Shown here one piece after another: positions 44,654 through 54,693 of a DNA stretch of 64,000 nt. Position 1 is the stretch's first letter, and each line of letters begins with the position of its first letter. This stretch comes from Lysinibacillus sp. B2A1. Lineage in GTDB: Bacteria > Bacillota > Bacilli > Bacillales_A > Planococcaceae. Location of the stretch: positions 4,700,001 to 4,764,000 of the forward strand of contig CP027224.1 of NCBI GenBank assembly GCA_002973635.1, read 5' to 3'. Both the position numbers and the translations under genes were made by a program. Under the pieces are notes generated by a model. That model saw only the letters and a program-made list of their open reading frames with translations, searched no databases and had not been told where the DNA came from.

Positions 44654-44949
44654 TACTATTACAATTAAAAATGTCAACCACATCTTTTGGTGACTCATAA
44701 CCATTATATAGCATTTATTTTCGTTCCCACTAAGTATTTTCCTAGAAGCCTTGAATGCCTCTATTCCTAATGATTTATACAGATTGTACGGTTACCTTAA
44801 ATTTTGATAAAGAGCCAATAAACGACTTACTGCCCTTATTCTACCCAATAACAGTCTATTTTTAAAGCAATGCCCAAATACAGTGTTGACATTTTTTTTA
44901 TTCAATGAAATGATATGTGCGAGGATGACGAAAGGAAGGTTTCAAAAAA

Positions 44950-45171
44950 ATGGATTTATCAGTACCGTCAAAAGAGAACGTTATTTATATGGTTGACCAA
45001 ATGAAAGACAAGCTACGAATGGTAAATGTTGATGCCATGAAATCGGAAAACTTTGATGAAGCAAATTATGAAGACTTAGTTTATTTATACGAAATGGTGA
45101 TGAAACGGGAATCATTTAGCCCAAGTGAGATGCAGGCCATTGTTGCTGAATTAGGTGCGTTACGAAAATAA
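44950..45171 (+). CDS. yfkK: DUF1128 protein (UPF0435, YfkK-like)
   Basis: A 73-residue helical protein with the family pattern [44 protein letters not shown]. Length and motifs match B. subtilis YfkK. The function is unknown. GGAAGG lies upstream of the ATG, and it has its own terminator. Confidence 0.87.
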   Translation: MDLSVPSKENVIYMVDQMKDKLRMVNVDAMKSENFDEANYEDLVYLYEMVMKRESFSPSEMQAIVAELGALRK

Positions 45172-45185
45172 TAATGATTAGAGAG

Positions 45186-45230
45186 AAAAAGCTATTAGCA
45201 AGGACCAAAGCCTTTACTAATAGCTTTTTT
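45186..45230. terminator. Bidirectional terminator between yfkK and motB
   Basis: A 13-bp perfect stem (AAAAAGCTATTAG/CTAATAGCTTTTT) between convergent genes. Confidence 0.87.
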
Positions 45231-46004
45231 CTATTGTGTACTTTTTGCTTCTGAACCATCCTCAGTAACAAATGGTAATATTAATACTTCAACTCGGCGG
45301 TTTTTCGCACGCCCTTCTGCAGTATCGTTTGGCGCGATAGCACGGTTTTCGCCGTAGCCTTTAAAACTGAAGTTTATAGGATCTAACTTCGAATTGCTAA
45401 TCAATAAAATATTAAGGAAGTTTATTGCTCGCATTCCCGATAATTCAAAGTTAGACGAGAAGGCAGGTCCAGCTGGAACATTATCAGTATGACCAGTAAT
45501 AACTATATTACGCGCTGGATCTGATACTAATACATCCGCAAGCTCTTTTGCAATCGGTTTATATTCTGGTTTAATAGTTGCTTTACCTGAATCGAACAGA
45601 ATGCTATCTCGAATTGTGACTAGCAAACCTTCATCCGTCATTTCTGTTGCAAATTGCCCTTCCATCTCATGAACAGCAATAAAATTTTCAACACTCTCTT
45701 TAATTTCAGCTAGCTCCTGTTGATCCTTTAAATAGGCTGAATTTTGCTGTGATTGTTGAGGCGTTTTATCACTTTCTGCATTCGGAGTTTGTACTGGCGA
45801 AGGCTGCTCTAAAAAGCTTGTACCACCATCGAATACTTGATTAAAAACTGCTGACATTCGTTGCAATTTCTCTTGATCTATGGAACTAGATGCAAATAGG
45901 ATAATAAACACAGCTAATAGCAATGTTAAAATATCTGCATATGGTACTAACCAGGATTCATCAATATGCTCATCATGCTTTTTTTTCTTAGCTTTCTTTG
46001 CCAA
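45231..46004 (-). CDS. motB: Flagellar stator protein MotB
   Basis: A 257-residue stator subunit. After a basic start (KKAKKKKHDEH), the single membrane helix is in ESWLVPYADILTLLLAVFI, with the ion-binding Asp in YAD. The C-terminal OmpA-like peptidoglycan-binding domain is ILFDSGKATIKPEY, VITGHTDNVPAG, and YGENRAIAPNDTAEGRAKNRRVEV. TTG 46004 is chosen because it gives the N-terminus of B. subtilis MotB; the ribosome site lies within the end of motA, which overlaps by 17 nt. Whether it uses protons or sodium cannot be settled here. Confidence 0.92.
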   Translation of the reverse strand: MAKKAKKKKHDEHIDESWLVPYADILTLLLAVFIILFASSSIDQEKLQRMSAVFNQVFDGGTSFLEQPSPVQTPNAESDKTPQQSQQNSAYLKDQQELAEIKESVENFIAVHEMEGQFATEMTDEGLLVTIRDSILFDSGKATIKPEYKPIAKELADVLVSDPARNIVITGHTDNVPAGPAFSSNFELSGMRAINFLNILLISNSKLDPINFSFKGYGENRAIAPNDTAEGRAKNRRVEVLILPFVTEDGSEAKSTQ

Positions 46005-46791
46005 GGCCACCCGCCCCGCTTTCACCCGAAATTTGACGACGTTCTTCCATCGTTAAATAAGAAGCAAGTTTTTGTTCAATAACACGTGGAGCCTCTCCTT
46101 CTAAAACCGAAAGAATACCCTCAATCATCATTCTTTTTTGCTTAACTTCTACAGCAGATTTGCGTTTAAGCTTATTTGCAAATGGGTGCCATAAAACATA
46201 ACCTGTAAAAATACCTAATAATGTAGCCATGAAGGCAGCCGAAATAGCATGCCCCAATTTTTCAATATCATTCATATCTCCTAGTGCGGCGATTAAACCT
46301 ACTACCGCACCAAGTACCCCTAAAGTCGGAGCATATGTACCTGCTTGAGTAAAGATTGCAGAACCACTAGCATGACGTTCTTCCATTGCTTCAACCTCTT
46401 CCGTTAAAACATCACGGATATAGTCTGCATTTTGTCCATCAATCGCTAATGTAAGCCCATTTTTCAAAAATGGATCTTCAATTTCTGAAGCCTTACTTTC
46501 AAGTGCTAGTAATCCTTCACGACGAGCTAAATCTGCCCATTGTGAAAACATCCTAATAATCTCTATATCATCCGCTAATTTAGTTTCTTTAAAAAGAATT
46601 TTAAATAGCTTTGGTACTCGCTTCAATTCCTTCATAGGGAAGGCAATTGTGACAGCGGAAATAGTACCGAAGATGATAATTAGAATGGCTGCTGGGTTAT
46701 AAAATGCACTTAAGCTTACTCCCTTTAGCACCATTCCTGTTAATAGCGCTATAAACGCAATTATTAACCCTACAATCGACGATATATCCAT
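45988..46791 (-). CDS. motA: Flagellar stator protein MotA
   Basis: A 267-residue, four-helix membrane protein forming the MotA5B2 stator. ISSIVGLIIAFIALLTGMVL begins it. The cytoplasmic domain contains the charged rotor-facing helix. The family motif YAPTLGVLGAVVGLIAALGDM contains the proline and glycines of helix 3, and FMATLLGIFTGYVLWHPFANKLK is helix 4. ATG 46791 follows GGAGG by 8 nt; a 40-residue upstream extension is unconserved. motA-motB stands as a separate two-gene unit. Confidence 0.93.
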   Translation of the reverse strand: MDISSIVGLIIAFIALLTGMVLKGVSLSAFYNPAAILIIIFGTISAVTIAFPMKELKRVPKLFKILFKETKLADDIEIIRMFSQWADLARREGLLALESKASEIEDPFLKNGLTLAIDGQNADYIRDVLTEEVEAMEERHASGSAIFTQAGTYAPTLGVLGAVVGLIAALGDMNDIEKLGHAISAAFMATLLGIFTGYVLWHPFANKLKRKSAVEVKQKRMMIEGILSVLEGEAPRVIEQKLASYLTMEERRQISGESGAGGLGKES

Positions 46792-46985
46792 TCTAGAACC
46801 TCCAAATCTACTATTAATGTTATTTTCGTCTTTTTTCCATATTTTTAAATATATAATATAGTATAAATGTATTTCACTAATTTTTCGATGTAATAAATGC
46901 TTTTTATTCACTTTAAAGCCATATTTGATTATATTGAATTAAGAATAGTACACTAAATTGTCTTTATTAGGAAGGAGTTAAGAAT

Positions 46986-48221
46986 TTGTTATTATCTTTT
47001 AACACAAAATTACTAAAATATGCCGAATTAGCTGTGAAAGTAGGAGTAAATATCCAAAAAAATCAGTACCTCTATATAAGCTGTTCGACCGATAATTTAA
47101 AACTAGCACAAATAATTACTAAATTAGCCTATGAAAATGGTGCAAAACAGGTATTTGTAGATTTGTCTGACGATGAGCTTGTACGTACTCGCTACGAAAA
47201 AGCCCCAAAAGACTCATTTGATTTTTTCCCACCGTGGAAGGTACAGGAGCGCGAATGGCTTGCTGAGAATGGGGCTGCCTTTTTAAGCATTACTTCGCAT
47301 AATCCTGATTTATTAAAGGGCATTGAGCATGAAAAAATTATGGCTTTCCAAAAAGCCTCTGGAAAAGCATTAGCTAATTATTATAGTTGGTTACAGGCAG
47401 ATAAATTCAGTTGGACAGTTATTGCCGCTCCATCAGAACAATGGGCAGCAAAGGTATTTCCTAATTTGCCAGAAGATCAACAAATGAATGCTTTATGGGA
47501 AGCAATATTTGAGGCCACACGTATCAATCTCGAAAATCCGGTTGCAGCTTGGCTAGAGCATGATCAGCAATTACATAGCAAAGCTGATTATTTAACTAGC
47601 AAACAATATAAAGCGTTGCACTATTTAGCACCAGGCACAGATTTGACGATTGAATTACCGTCAAAACATATATGGACTGGTGGAAGTAGCGAAAATGTAC
47701 AAGGGCAAATCTTTATGGCTAATATGCCAACTGAAGAAATTTTTACCGCACCGCTTAAAACAGGTGTTAACGGCTATGTAACAAGCACTAAGCCTTTGAG
47801 CTATGGTGGAAATATTATTAATAATTTCAAGCTAACATTTAAGGATGGCCGAATTGTTGACATAGCAGCTGAGCAAGGACAAGAAATTTTAACCTCTCTA
47901 ATCGAAACAGATGAGGGAGCACATTATCTTGGTGAAATAGCGTTAGTAGCACATGAATCCGCTATTTCTCAATCAGGTCTATTATTTTACAATACATTAT
48001 TCGATGAAAATGCCTCCAATCATTTAGCCATAGGTAATGCCTATGCCTTTTGCATTGAGGGTGGCAAAGAAATGTCCACTGAAGAATTACTTACAAAGGG
48101 ACTGAATCATAGTTTAACACATGTGGACTTTATGATTGGTTCTGAGCAAATGAATATAGATGGTATTACAAAAGACGAGCAAAAAGAACCTATTTTCCGC
48201 AATGGTAATTGGGCAATTTAA
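46986..48221 (+). CDS. M29-family aminopeptidase (AmpS/PepS type)
   Basis: A 411-residue metal-dependent aminopeptidase. KYAELAVKVGVNIQKNQYLYIS is the typical N-terminus. Metal ligands lie in the C-terminal half: DEGAHYLGEIALV (Glu, His, Glu), NTLFDENASNHLAIGNAYAF (His), and HVDFMIGSEQMNIDG (His, Asp, Asp). The start is TTG at 46986 with AGGAAGGAG 8 nt upstream. It is cytosolic and likely acts in peptide turnover. Confidence 0.92.
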   Translation: MLLSFNTKLLKYAELAVKVGVNIQKNQYLYISCSTDNLKLAQIITKLAYENGAKQVFVDLSDDELVRTRYEKAPKDSFDFFPPWKVQEREWLAENGAAFLSITSHNPDLLKGIEHEKIMAFQKASGKALANYYSWLQADKFSWTVIAAPSEQWAAKVFPNLPEDQQMNALWEAIFEATRINLENPVAAWLEHDQQLHSKADYLTSKQYKALHYLAPGTDLTIELPSKHIWTGGSSENVQGQIFMANMPTEEIFTAPLKTGVNGYVTSTKPLSYGGNIINNFKLTFKDGRIVDIAAEQGQEILTSLIETDEGAHYLGEIALVAHESAISQSGLLFYNTLFDENASNHLAIGNAYAFCIEGGKEMSTEELLTKGLNHSLTHVDFMIGSEQMNIDGITKDEQKEPIFRNGNWAI

Positions 48222-48361
48222 GTAATTCATTTCTACTAATTTCTTTCTAGGTAAGGTATGTTATTGATGTCATAAATTATCCTTAGATTTTCCTAGTAAC
48301 CTATTGTATAATTAATTTAGATAATATACTTGATTATTTTTAGTAAGGAGGAACTTTTATC

Positions 48362-48496
48362 ATGTTTTTAACGACTGTCCTAGGCTTTTCAGCCGTTCTA
48401 TTAATTGCTACGGCATTCTTCATCCACTATCTACAAGTTGGTTTAGATTCTAAATCTTCAGTCACTGTAGATCCAAAACCAAAAGAAAAATATTAA
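48362..48496 (+). CDS. Small single-span membrane protein (44 residues)
   Basis: The sequence begins MFLTTVLGFSAVLLIATAFF, a clear membrane helix, followed by a short polar tail ending VDPKPKEKY. AAGGAGG lies 8 nt before the ATG, a possible -10 TATAAT is at about 48306, and a terminator follows the stop by 9 nt, so it is a complete small transcription unit. I do not recognise a family. The tail would lie outside the cytoplasm or inside depending on orientation, which the sequence does not settle. Confidence 0.7.
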   Translation: MFLTTVLGFSAVLLIATAFFIHYLQVGLDSKSSVTVDPKPKEKY

Positions 48497-48505
48497 TATT
48501 ATTGA

Positions 48506-48536
48506 AAAACAGCTGCTTTCTAGTAGCTGTTTTTTT
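48506..48536 (+). terminator. Terminator of the 44-residue membrane protein gene
   Basis: The stem AAAACAGCT/AGCTGTTTT with a 10-nt loop is followed by a T run. Confidence 0.85.
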
Positions 48537-48674
48537 ATGAACTTTCCTTTGATTCGCTAAATTATTTACTAAACTTCTTTCTTTTTCGTAAAAATTGCGT
48601 GAATATTGTCATTATTATTTGCATATTTAAAGTTTTGCTCTAAAATATTTTTGTAGGGAAGGGAGCAAACTTTC

Positions 48675-49244
48675 ATGACAATGTTACAAGATATTCTGAA
48701 GTTTAATGTAGATTTCGTTCAAGAAAAAAAATATGAGCCTTTTATTACAACTAAGTATCCTGATAAACGCATCGTTGTTTTATCATGTATGGATACTCGT
48801 CTTGTAGAGCTATTACCTAAAGCAATGAATTTACGTAATGGTGATGTAAAAATTGTTAAAAGTGCTGGTGCATTAGTAAGTCATCCTTTTGGTGCAATTA
48901 TGCGTAGTTTACTTGTAGCAGTTTACGAGCTGCAAGCAGATGAGGTGTACGTTGTTGGACACTACGACTGTGGTATGAGCGCAGTTGATCCTGAAGCAAT
49001 GCTTAGCAAAATGGTGGATCGTGGAATTAACCCAGAAACTATCAAGATGATGGAATACTCTGGTTTAGATTTAAAGGAATTTTTACGTGGCTTTGGCGAC
49101 GTTGCGACAAGTGTAAAGAAAAGTGTTGATACTATTCGCAATCACCCATTAATGGTGAAGGATGTTCCTGTCCATGGATTAGTTATTGATCCAAATACAG
49201 GGCGTCTTGATTTGCTCGAAGATGGAAGTCATTATCAAGGCTAG
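48675..49244 (+). CDS. Beta-class carbonic anhydrase
   Basis: A 189-residue zinc enzyme interconverting CO2 and bicarbonate. Zinc ligands are Cys38 in LSCMDTRL, His96 and Cys99 in GHYDCGM; Asp40 and Arg42 form the active-site dyad. The sequence resembles the short Firmicute/mycobacterial Rv1284 type. GGAAGGGAG lies 8 nt before the ATG. It is a single gene with its own terminator. Confidence 0.93.
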   Translation: MTMLQDILKFNVDFVQEKKYEPFITTKYPDKRIVVLSCMDTRLVELLPKAMNLRNGDVKIVKSAGALVSHPFGAIMRSLLVAVYELQADEVYVVGHYDCGMSAVDPEAMLSKMVDRGINPETIKMMEYSGLDLKEFLRGFGDVATSVKKSVDTIRNHPLMVKDVPVHGLVIDPNTGRLDLLEDGSHYQG

Positions 49245-49304
49245 ACACTATTTTAACAGCCTGTCAAAGCTTTGAGACAAAGGTTCAACAGTCAATGCAG
49301 ATAA

Positions 49305-49341
49305 AAGAGTCTATCCTTCATTGTTTGAAAGATAGACTCTT
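49305..49341. terminator. Terminator between carbonic anhydrase and GNAT genes
   Basis: A perfect 11-bp stem AAGAGTCTATC/GATAGACTCTT lies between convergent genes. Confidence 0.85.
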
Positions 49342-49344
49342 CTT

Positions 49345-49887
49345 TTATTCATCCTCTAAACAGGCATACATGTAATGATCTACCCATTGACCATTAATAT
49401 ACAAAAGCTTCCTTAACAATCCCTCACGCTGAAATCCTGATTTTTCTAATACTCGAATAGAAGCATTATTTTGTGTTGACACATAGGCCTCTACACGATG
49501 TAAGCCTACTTGGTCAAACGCAAAACGTACGACCATTTTTACAGCCTCTGTTACAATCCCCTTCCCAATATAAATCTCATCCATCGCATAGCCAACAAAA
49601 GCACTTGAGTAAGGTAAACGTTTGACTGCGTAAAGCGCAATATGCCCAATTAAATTATTAGTTCCAAGCTCGTAAATCCCAAAAGTAAATTCTCTTTTTG
49701 AGTCCATTAAGTATAGGCTTTCTTGAATTTTTTTATATTGAGCATCAACTGTATAATATTCAGGTCGTTGTAACGGCTCGTATGTAGACCAAAAGTATTT
49801 ATTACGGCTTACGAGACCAGTTAAACTTTGTGCATCTTTTTCTTGGAATGTGCGAATGTAGCATTTCTCTCCTTGAATTGATACCAC
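49345..49887 (-). CDS. GNAT N-acetyltransferase, RimJ/RimL-like
   Basis: A 180-residue acetyl-CoA-dependent transferase. GYAMDEIYIGKGIVTEAVKMVVRFAFDQVG is the acetyl-CoA binding motif A, and VEAYVSTQNNASIRVLEKSGFQREGLLR is the RimJ-type C-terminus. The start is GTG at 49887 because AAGGGTGG is 4-5 nt upstream and the protein then begins as family members do. The substrate may be a ribosomal protein N-terminus or a small amine; undecided. Confidence 0.88.
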   Translation of the reverse strand: MVSIQGEKCYIRTFQEKDAQSLTGLVSRNKYFWSTYEPLQRPEYYTVDAQYKKIQESLYLMDSKREFTFGIYELGTNNLIGHIALYAVKRLPYSSAFVGYAMDEIYIGKGIVTEAVKMVVRFAFDQVGLHRVEAYVSTQNNASIRVLEKSGFQREGLLRKLLYINGQWVDHYMYACLEDE

Positions 49888-50011
49888 ATTTCCACCCTTT
49901 TTCCTTAATAAATTCCAAATTTTAAGCACCATTTTTCCACACTAGCCTTCCGATAATTGTCTTACTTGGTACATGCTTCACTCTAAAATAAGTTAGTCAC
50001 TTTATTGTATG

Positions 50012-50065
50012 TAAAAAAAGATGCTGCTACAACTAAAACAGCTCGTCTTGTTTGCACAGCATCTT
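50012..50065 (-). terminator. Terminator of the PPK2 gene
   Basis: The stem AAGATGCTG/CAGCATCTT with a 29-nt loop is followed by seven Ts on the minus strand. Confidence 0.75.
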
Positions 50066-50072
50066 ACAATTA

Positions 50073-50897
50073 TTATTTTGTTTTTTTCTTCTTCAAATTA
50101 TCATTTAGTACTTCAAGGTTTGAAGATTCCTCATCTTCTAACTGAGCCTTGTCTAAAACATTTGTTAAATGAAGCCCACGTTTCTGTGCTTCTCGTTCAA
50201 TATGTGCGATTGTTTCTTGCAGTACCTGTACACGTGCATATTTTTTATCGTCCCCTGCAACTAGAATCCATGGCGCATTCTTTTTGTCTGTTTTCTCAAA
50301 CATATCATTTGCTGCTTCTACATACTTAGGTGTTTTATCGCGATTACGCCAATCTTCTTCCGTTAACTTCCAAGACTTGTAAGGATTTTGCTCACGTTCA
50401 GTAAAACGTTTGAGCTGCTCTTCATCTGAGACATGAAGCCAAAACTTAATGATTATGTAATCCCCTGCAGTTAAGATCTTTTCAAAGTTATTCATTTCCT
50501 CATAAGCTCGAGACCATTCATCCTTTGTTGCAAAGCCTTCAATTCGTTCCACTAAAACACGTCCATACCATGAACGGTCAAAAATAGCGATTTGTCCATG
50601 CTGTGGAAGCTTTCTCCAAAATCGTTGTAAATAGTTGTAGCGCAGTTCATGGGGCTGAGGTGCAGAAATCGGATGTACCACATAGCCTCGCGGATCAACA
50701 CGTTCAATTAAACGTTTGATTGCCCCTCCCTTACCTGCTGCATCCATGCCTTCAAATACTAAAATTAGCCCAATTTTATTTTTTAATAAAAATTGTTGTG
50801 CATTTAACATTTCATATTGGAGTACTTTTAACTTTTTTTTATACATTTTTTTATCTAGTTCAATAGATAAATCTAAATTTGTTAAATTTTGAGTCAT
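50073..50897 (-). CDS. Polyphosphate kinase 2 family protein
   Basis: A 274-residue P-loop kinase that transfers phosphate between polyphosphate and nucleotides. FEGMDAAGKGGAIKRL is Walker A, IAIFDRSWYGRVLVER Walker B, and a lid segment carries REQNPYKSWKLTEEDWRNRDK. The size fits single-domain class I/III PPK2 enzymes. The C-terminus has a Lys-rich tail. AGAAGGAG precedes the ATG. Whether it favours ADP or AMP cannot be read with confidence. Confidence 0.91.
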   Translation of the reverse strand: MTQNLTNLDLSIELDKKMYKKKLKVLQYEMLNAQQFLLKNKIGLILVFEGMDAAGKGGAIKRLIERVDPRGYVVHPISAPQPHELRYNYLQRFWRKLPQHGQIAIFDRSWYGRVLVERIEGFATKDEWSRAYEEMNNFEKILTAGDYIIIKFWLHVSDEEQLKRFTEREQNPYKSWKLTEEDWRNRDKTPKYVEAANDMFEKTDKKNAPWILVAGDDKKYARVQVLQETIAHIEREAQKRGLHLTNVLDKAQLEDEESSNLEVLNDNLKKKKTK

Positions 50898-51096
50898 TAA
50901 AACTTCACTCCTTCTATTTGGATTATTCCTATTGTACTAAAGAAACATTTAGATGCCTATACAAATGGTAAATAGTAGATAATTTTAATGAAACTACGCG
51001 ATACATTATTGGGAATTTCCGTTATAATGGAAAGAGTGCAGTCCTATACTTAATTGTCTTTTCCCTATACAATTTAATACGAAGGGAGAGGAAAAT

Positions 51097-51804
51097 ATGC
51101 CTCAATTTTTTTTGATGACAATCACTTATATTGTCTCAGTCATCCTAACCTTTTCATCCTTTTTCATGAAAATAAATGGTCAATCTTCGTTAGACATCTC
51201 TAATCGTTTTCCTGTTGTATTTGCACCTTTTAATGTCAGTCATGTAATTTGGATTGCCATTTACATGTTACTTGGTTTTTGGTTAGTCATGAATTTTAAA
51301 AAGACAACAATTAAACAGACTGTTCTTTTTAGCAGCATATGTATATTGCAGATATTCACAATAATCGTGTGGCATCAGGAGTTATTTATCGCCTCTCTTG
51401 GCAGCACACTACTTTTAGTCTTCTGTGTATTTTCTCTGTACAATACATATCCTCACAGCGACAAGTCGTTGGCAGGACGCATCCCTTTCTCTATTTACTA
51501 TGCATGGTCGACATTTACATTGATGACAGATACAAGCTTTACATTAACAGCTTATGGATGGAACGGCTTTGGTCTTAGCAACCCTCTATGGGCAGTCATT
51601 TTATTAACAATCGGTGTTGCCATCGCATTACATATGCGCTTCCATCATTTCGATATTATGTATCCATCTGTATTTATTTGGGCTTATATTGGAATCGCGT
51701 TACATAATGGTTTTGAAGAGCTACTTGTAACAACAGCTGCTTTATTTTTATGTGGTGTACTATTAGTCGGTATACTTTTCATAAAAAAAAATCCTGCCCC
51801 CTAA
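51097..51804 (+). CDS. Integral membrane protein, possibly TspO/MBR-like
   Basis: A 235-residue protein with about seven hydrophobic helices, Trp-rich in loops (SHVIWIAIYM, YYAWSTFTLM, NPLWAVILL, FIWAYIGIALHNG). The pattern of one conserved Trp-containing helix after another, and PFNVSHVIWIAIYMLLGFWL, resembles the tryptophan-rich TspO/MBR group, but overall identity is uncertain. GAAGGGAGAGG precedes the ATG. No partner gene gives a clue to a ligand. Confidence 0.65.
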   Translation: MPQFFLMTITYIVSVILTFSSFFMKINGQSSLDISNRFPVVFAPFNVSHVIWIAIYMLLGFWLVMNFKKTTIKQTVLFSSICILQIFTIIVWHQELFIASLGSTLLLVFCVFSLYNTYPHSDKSLAGRIPFSIYYAWSTFTLMTDTSFTLTAYGWNGFGLSNPLWAVILLTIGVAIALHMRFHHFDIMYPSVFIWAYIGIALHNGFEELLVTTAALFLCGVLLVGILFIKKNPAP

Positions 51805-51830
51805 AAATAATTGGGGTAGCAGGATTTTTT
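51784..51830. terminator. Terminator between the membrane protein and map genes
   Basis: AAAAATCCTGCCCC and GGGGTAGCAGGATTTTT form a long stem overlapping the stop codon, with T runs in both directions between convergent genes. Confidence 0.87.
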
Positions 51831-51833
51831 ATA

Positions 51834-52607
<774 letters not shown>

Positions 52608-52754
52608 CTAATATCTACTCTTTAATATAACATAACTTGTTTGACATAAAACGCTAAACGCTTTAAATATTGTATGCCCTTATAAATTGCAAAGTGCTGA
52701 AATGTAATAATATATCCACAGCAGGTAAATTTTATTATAGCTAATAAAACGATA

Positions 52755-52783
52755 CAAAAAACTCTCCACTACTGTGAAGGGTT
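52755..52783 (-). repeat. Second copy of the thiT terminator segment
   Basis: This 29-nt segment repeats 55092-55120 with one mismatch, including the identical 20-mer CTCCACTACTGTGAAGGGTT. On the minus strand it could still fold and is followed by six Ts. No gene ends nearby on the minus strand. Confidence 0.75.
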
Positions 52784-52845
52784 ACATAGTGTTGAAAAAC
52801 TAAATGGTCAAGGGAATCTTTGTGAATACTACTAAGTCAAATGAA

Positions 52846-52961
52846 GGTGATTTCCGTTCCAGGCTACTCGCTTTCCTGTGGGCGAGCGACGAGCCGCTTC
52901 CTACGCTGACGCTCCGTGCAGGGTCTCGTCTGTCTCGCTATCCCACGGGAGTCAAGTAGCC
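52846..52961. repeat. Dispersed palindromic repeat, copy B (left part)
   Basis: Related to copies A and C in the core (GAGCCGCTTC, CAGGGTCTCGTC). The outer stem is GGCTACT, matched by AGTAGCC. The element is split by the IS231-like insertion; the remainder, CTTGCACTCCAATCAGC and the second half of the stem, lies at 54572-54598. Confidence 0.8.
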
Positions 52962-54571
52962 CATAGCTGTCAACTTAAGATTTCTACACATCTAATCAAA
53001 TGATTTTATAATTAGAAATGATAGGTTTCATTTATCGTTAAAATGGGAAAAAGTATTTTAGACATATCTAAATAAACCCCTCTAGGTGAGTTGGTTATAT
53101 TTGGATATTTTACGTGAATTGAAGGCGTTGAAAGGCTGTTCCTTTGGTGGACTTTGATTTCCGGGCCGTCTTGAGCAGGAACTCGGTGGTCAAATGGATA
53201 AAGTCTTTCAATCCCTTCTCTTTTTTTATGCATTCTTCATATAGCTTCGGTAAAATCTCTGTCGCGATACTACGAATGGCCACCATCTCACTAATTTCTA
53301 TGCCCTTCTCCTTCCAGATGAAGTTTCTTATTTGATAGGCCATCAATTGACTAATAAAATAAACTAGGATGGTCCCATATAAATGACAAAGCCACCTGTC
53401 TTTCTTCATCACTTTGAAGTGGTTGATGCCTAAATCAGATTTCCACACTTTAAAATGCAACTCAATTTGCCAACGTAAGCGATACAATTCCATGATATGA
53501 CGAGCAGACATCCACTCTGGCAGATTCGTCATATAAATCGTAATGCCTGCTAAATCACGTACCACTTGTTTGGGCACCTTTCCTGATTTCTGGGCTCGTC
53601 GATTAATTTTTTTGATGTGTTGCGCTTTCCCCTGCTCATCATGGGAAAAAATAATACAACGAGCTGGAAAATGAGCATCCCGTCCAAAATGAACACCCTC
53701 TAATTCTAAAAGTTCCTCTGGTAGTAACTTTTTACAAAGTGCCACGAAATCAATGCGATGATAAAGACTACTTTGAATAACCTCACCATTTGAGTGATAG
53801 GAAGGAAATAGATTTTCGAAAGCGGCATACGCATCTGTCCGTATTTTTGTAATAAAAAAACCCTTTTTTTCCTCGATTTTTTTTAATTGTTCGAAGTTAA
53901 AATAACCCAAATCTTGTAGACAAAGTTCATGTTCTGTCAGAAACGGAATCCGCATGGCACCTACTTTCGCATCATTCATTCGGTGAAAAGCAACGTGAAG
54001 AAATGTCGATTGACCGGATAAGAGATCCAATTCAAATTGAATTTTGGCGGATGCTTGTTTGGTTTTTTGAGCGCGCTTTTGAAAACGATCTGGTACACTA
54101 ACTGTGGTGGAATCAAGTACCCGAATACTGGTAAATGGCCATGGTTCAGACAGAGAGAGCGAAGAAAAAGATAGTTGATGTTGTGCCCATACGAATTCTT
54201 GAATGAGTCGTTGTAAAAAAGCCGTGGCTTCCGGGGTAAATTTTTTATCCATGGCTGCCCGACTAATGGAAATGGCTTGTTTCATTTGTAAGGTTGTGCA
54301 TAACTCTTGGATTGAGCAATCTGCTAAATTCCCATGGACATGAAACAATAAGGATAGGAAGTCACTCGCAGAGACTAGTCGCTTTCTTTGAATAAAACCC
54401 GTTTCTTTGGCTATTTCATCTACTCTTTCAGGACAAATGACTTCAAATAGCTTTTGGAGTAATTGTATATGTTTCGGTGTCGACATCAAAAGCACCCCTT
54501 CCCAAAAAAGTTTTGTATATATCTATACCACTTTTTAGAAGAAGTACACATTTCTTAAGTTGACAGCTATG
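52962..54571 (-). mobile_element. IS231-like IS4-family insertion sequence, complete
   Basis: A 1610-bp element with 19-bp perfect terminal inverted repeats (CATAGCTGTCAACTTAAGA), flanked by an 11-bp direct repeat GTCAAGTAGCC at 52951-52961 and 54572-54582. Size, ends and an 11-bp duplication are typical of the IS231 group. The intact transposase and exact duplication indicate a recent insertion. Confidence 0.93.
53110..54486 (-). CDS. IS4-family (IS231-like) DDE transposase
   Basis: A 458-residue transposase, full length. Catalytic residues sit in IRVLDSTTVSVP (Asp), LCLQDLGYFNFEQL (Asp) and YRLRWQIELHFKVWKSDLG, the Y-(2)-R-(3)-E-(6)-K signature of IS4. ATG 54486 follows AAGGGGTG; a GTG three codons upstream overlaps the ribosome site. 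No frameshift is seen. Confidence 0.94.
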   Translation of the reverse strand: MSTPKHIQLLQKLFEVICPERVDEIAKETGFIQRKRLVSASDFLSLLFHVHGNLADCSIQELCTTLQMKQAISISRAAMDKKFTPEATAFLQRLIQEFVWAQHQLSFSSLSLSEPWPFTSIRVLDSTTVSVPDRFQKRAQKTKQASAKIQFELDLLSGQSTFLHVAFHRMNDAKVGAMRIPFLTEHELCLQDLGYFNFEQLKKIEEKKGFFITKIRTDAYAAFENLFPSYHSNGEVIQSSLYHRIDFVALCKKLLPEELLELEGVHFGRDAHFPARCIIFSHDEQGKAQHIKKINRRAQKSGKVPKQVVRDLAGITIYMTNLPEWMSARHIMELYRLRWQIELHFKVWKSDLGINHFKVMKKDRWLCHLYGTILVYFISQLMAYQIRNFIWKEKGIEISEMVAIRSIATEILPKLYEECIKKEKGLKDFIHLTTEFLLKTARKSKSTKGTAFQRLQFT

Positions 54572-54598
54572 GTCAAGTAGCCTTGCACTCCAATCAGC
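54572..54598. repeat. Dispersed palindromic repeat, copy B (right part)
   Basis: The target duplication GTCAAGTAGCC followed by TTGCACTCCAATCAGC completes the terminal inverted repeat of copy B beyond the insertion sequence. Confidence 0.7.
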
Positions 54599-54693
54599 AA
54601 TAGTGTAGAACTTTAAATATTTTCTTCTCTCAAAAGTAAAGTAAAAGCATATTACTCACCATCATTAAATGGATAAAATAATGGTACGATTCT

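Noticed and set aside
44474..44704. A minus-strand 76-codon frame containing DETLERAARVKRLIGRP
   Set aside because: It is the translation of dispersed repeat copy A. A similar peptide appears from copy C on the other strand, which shows it is repeat-derived.
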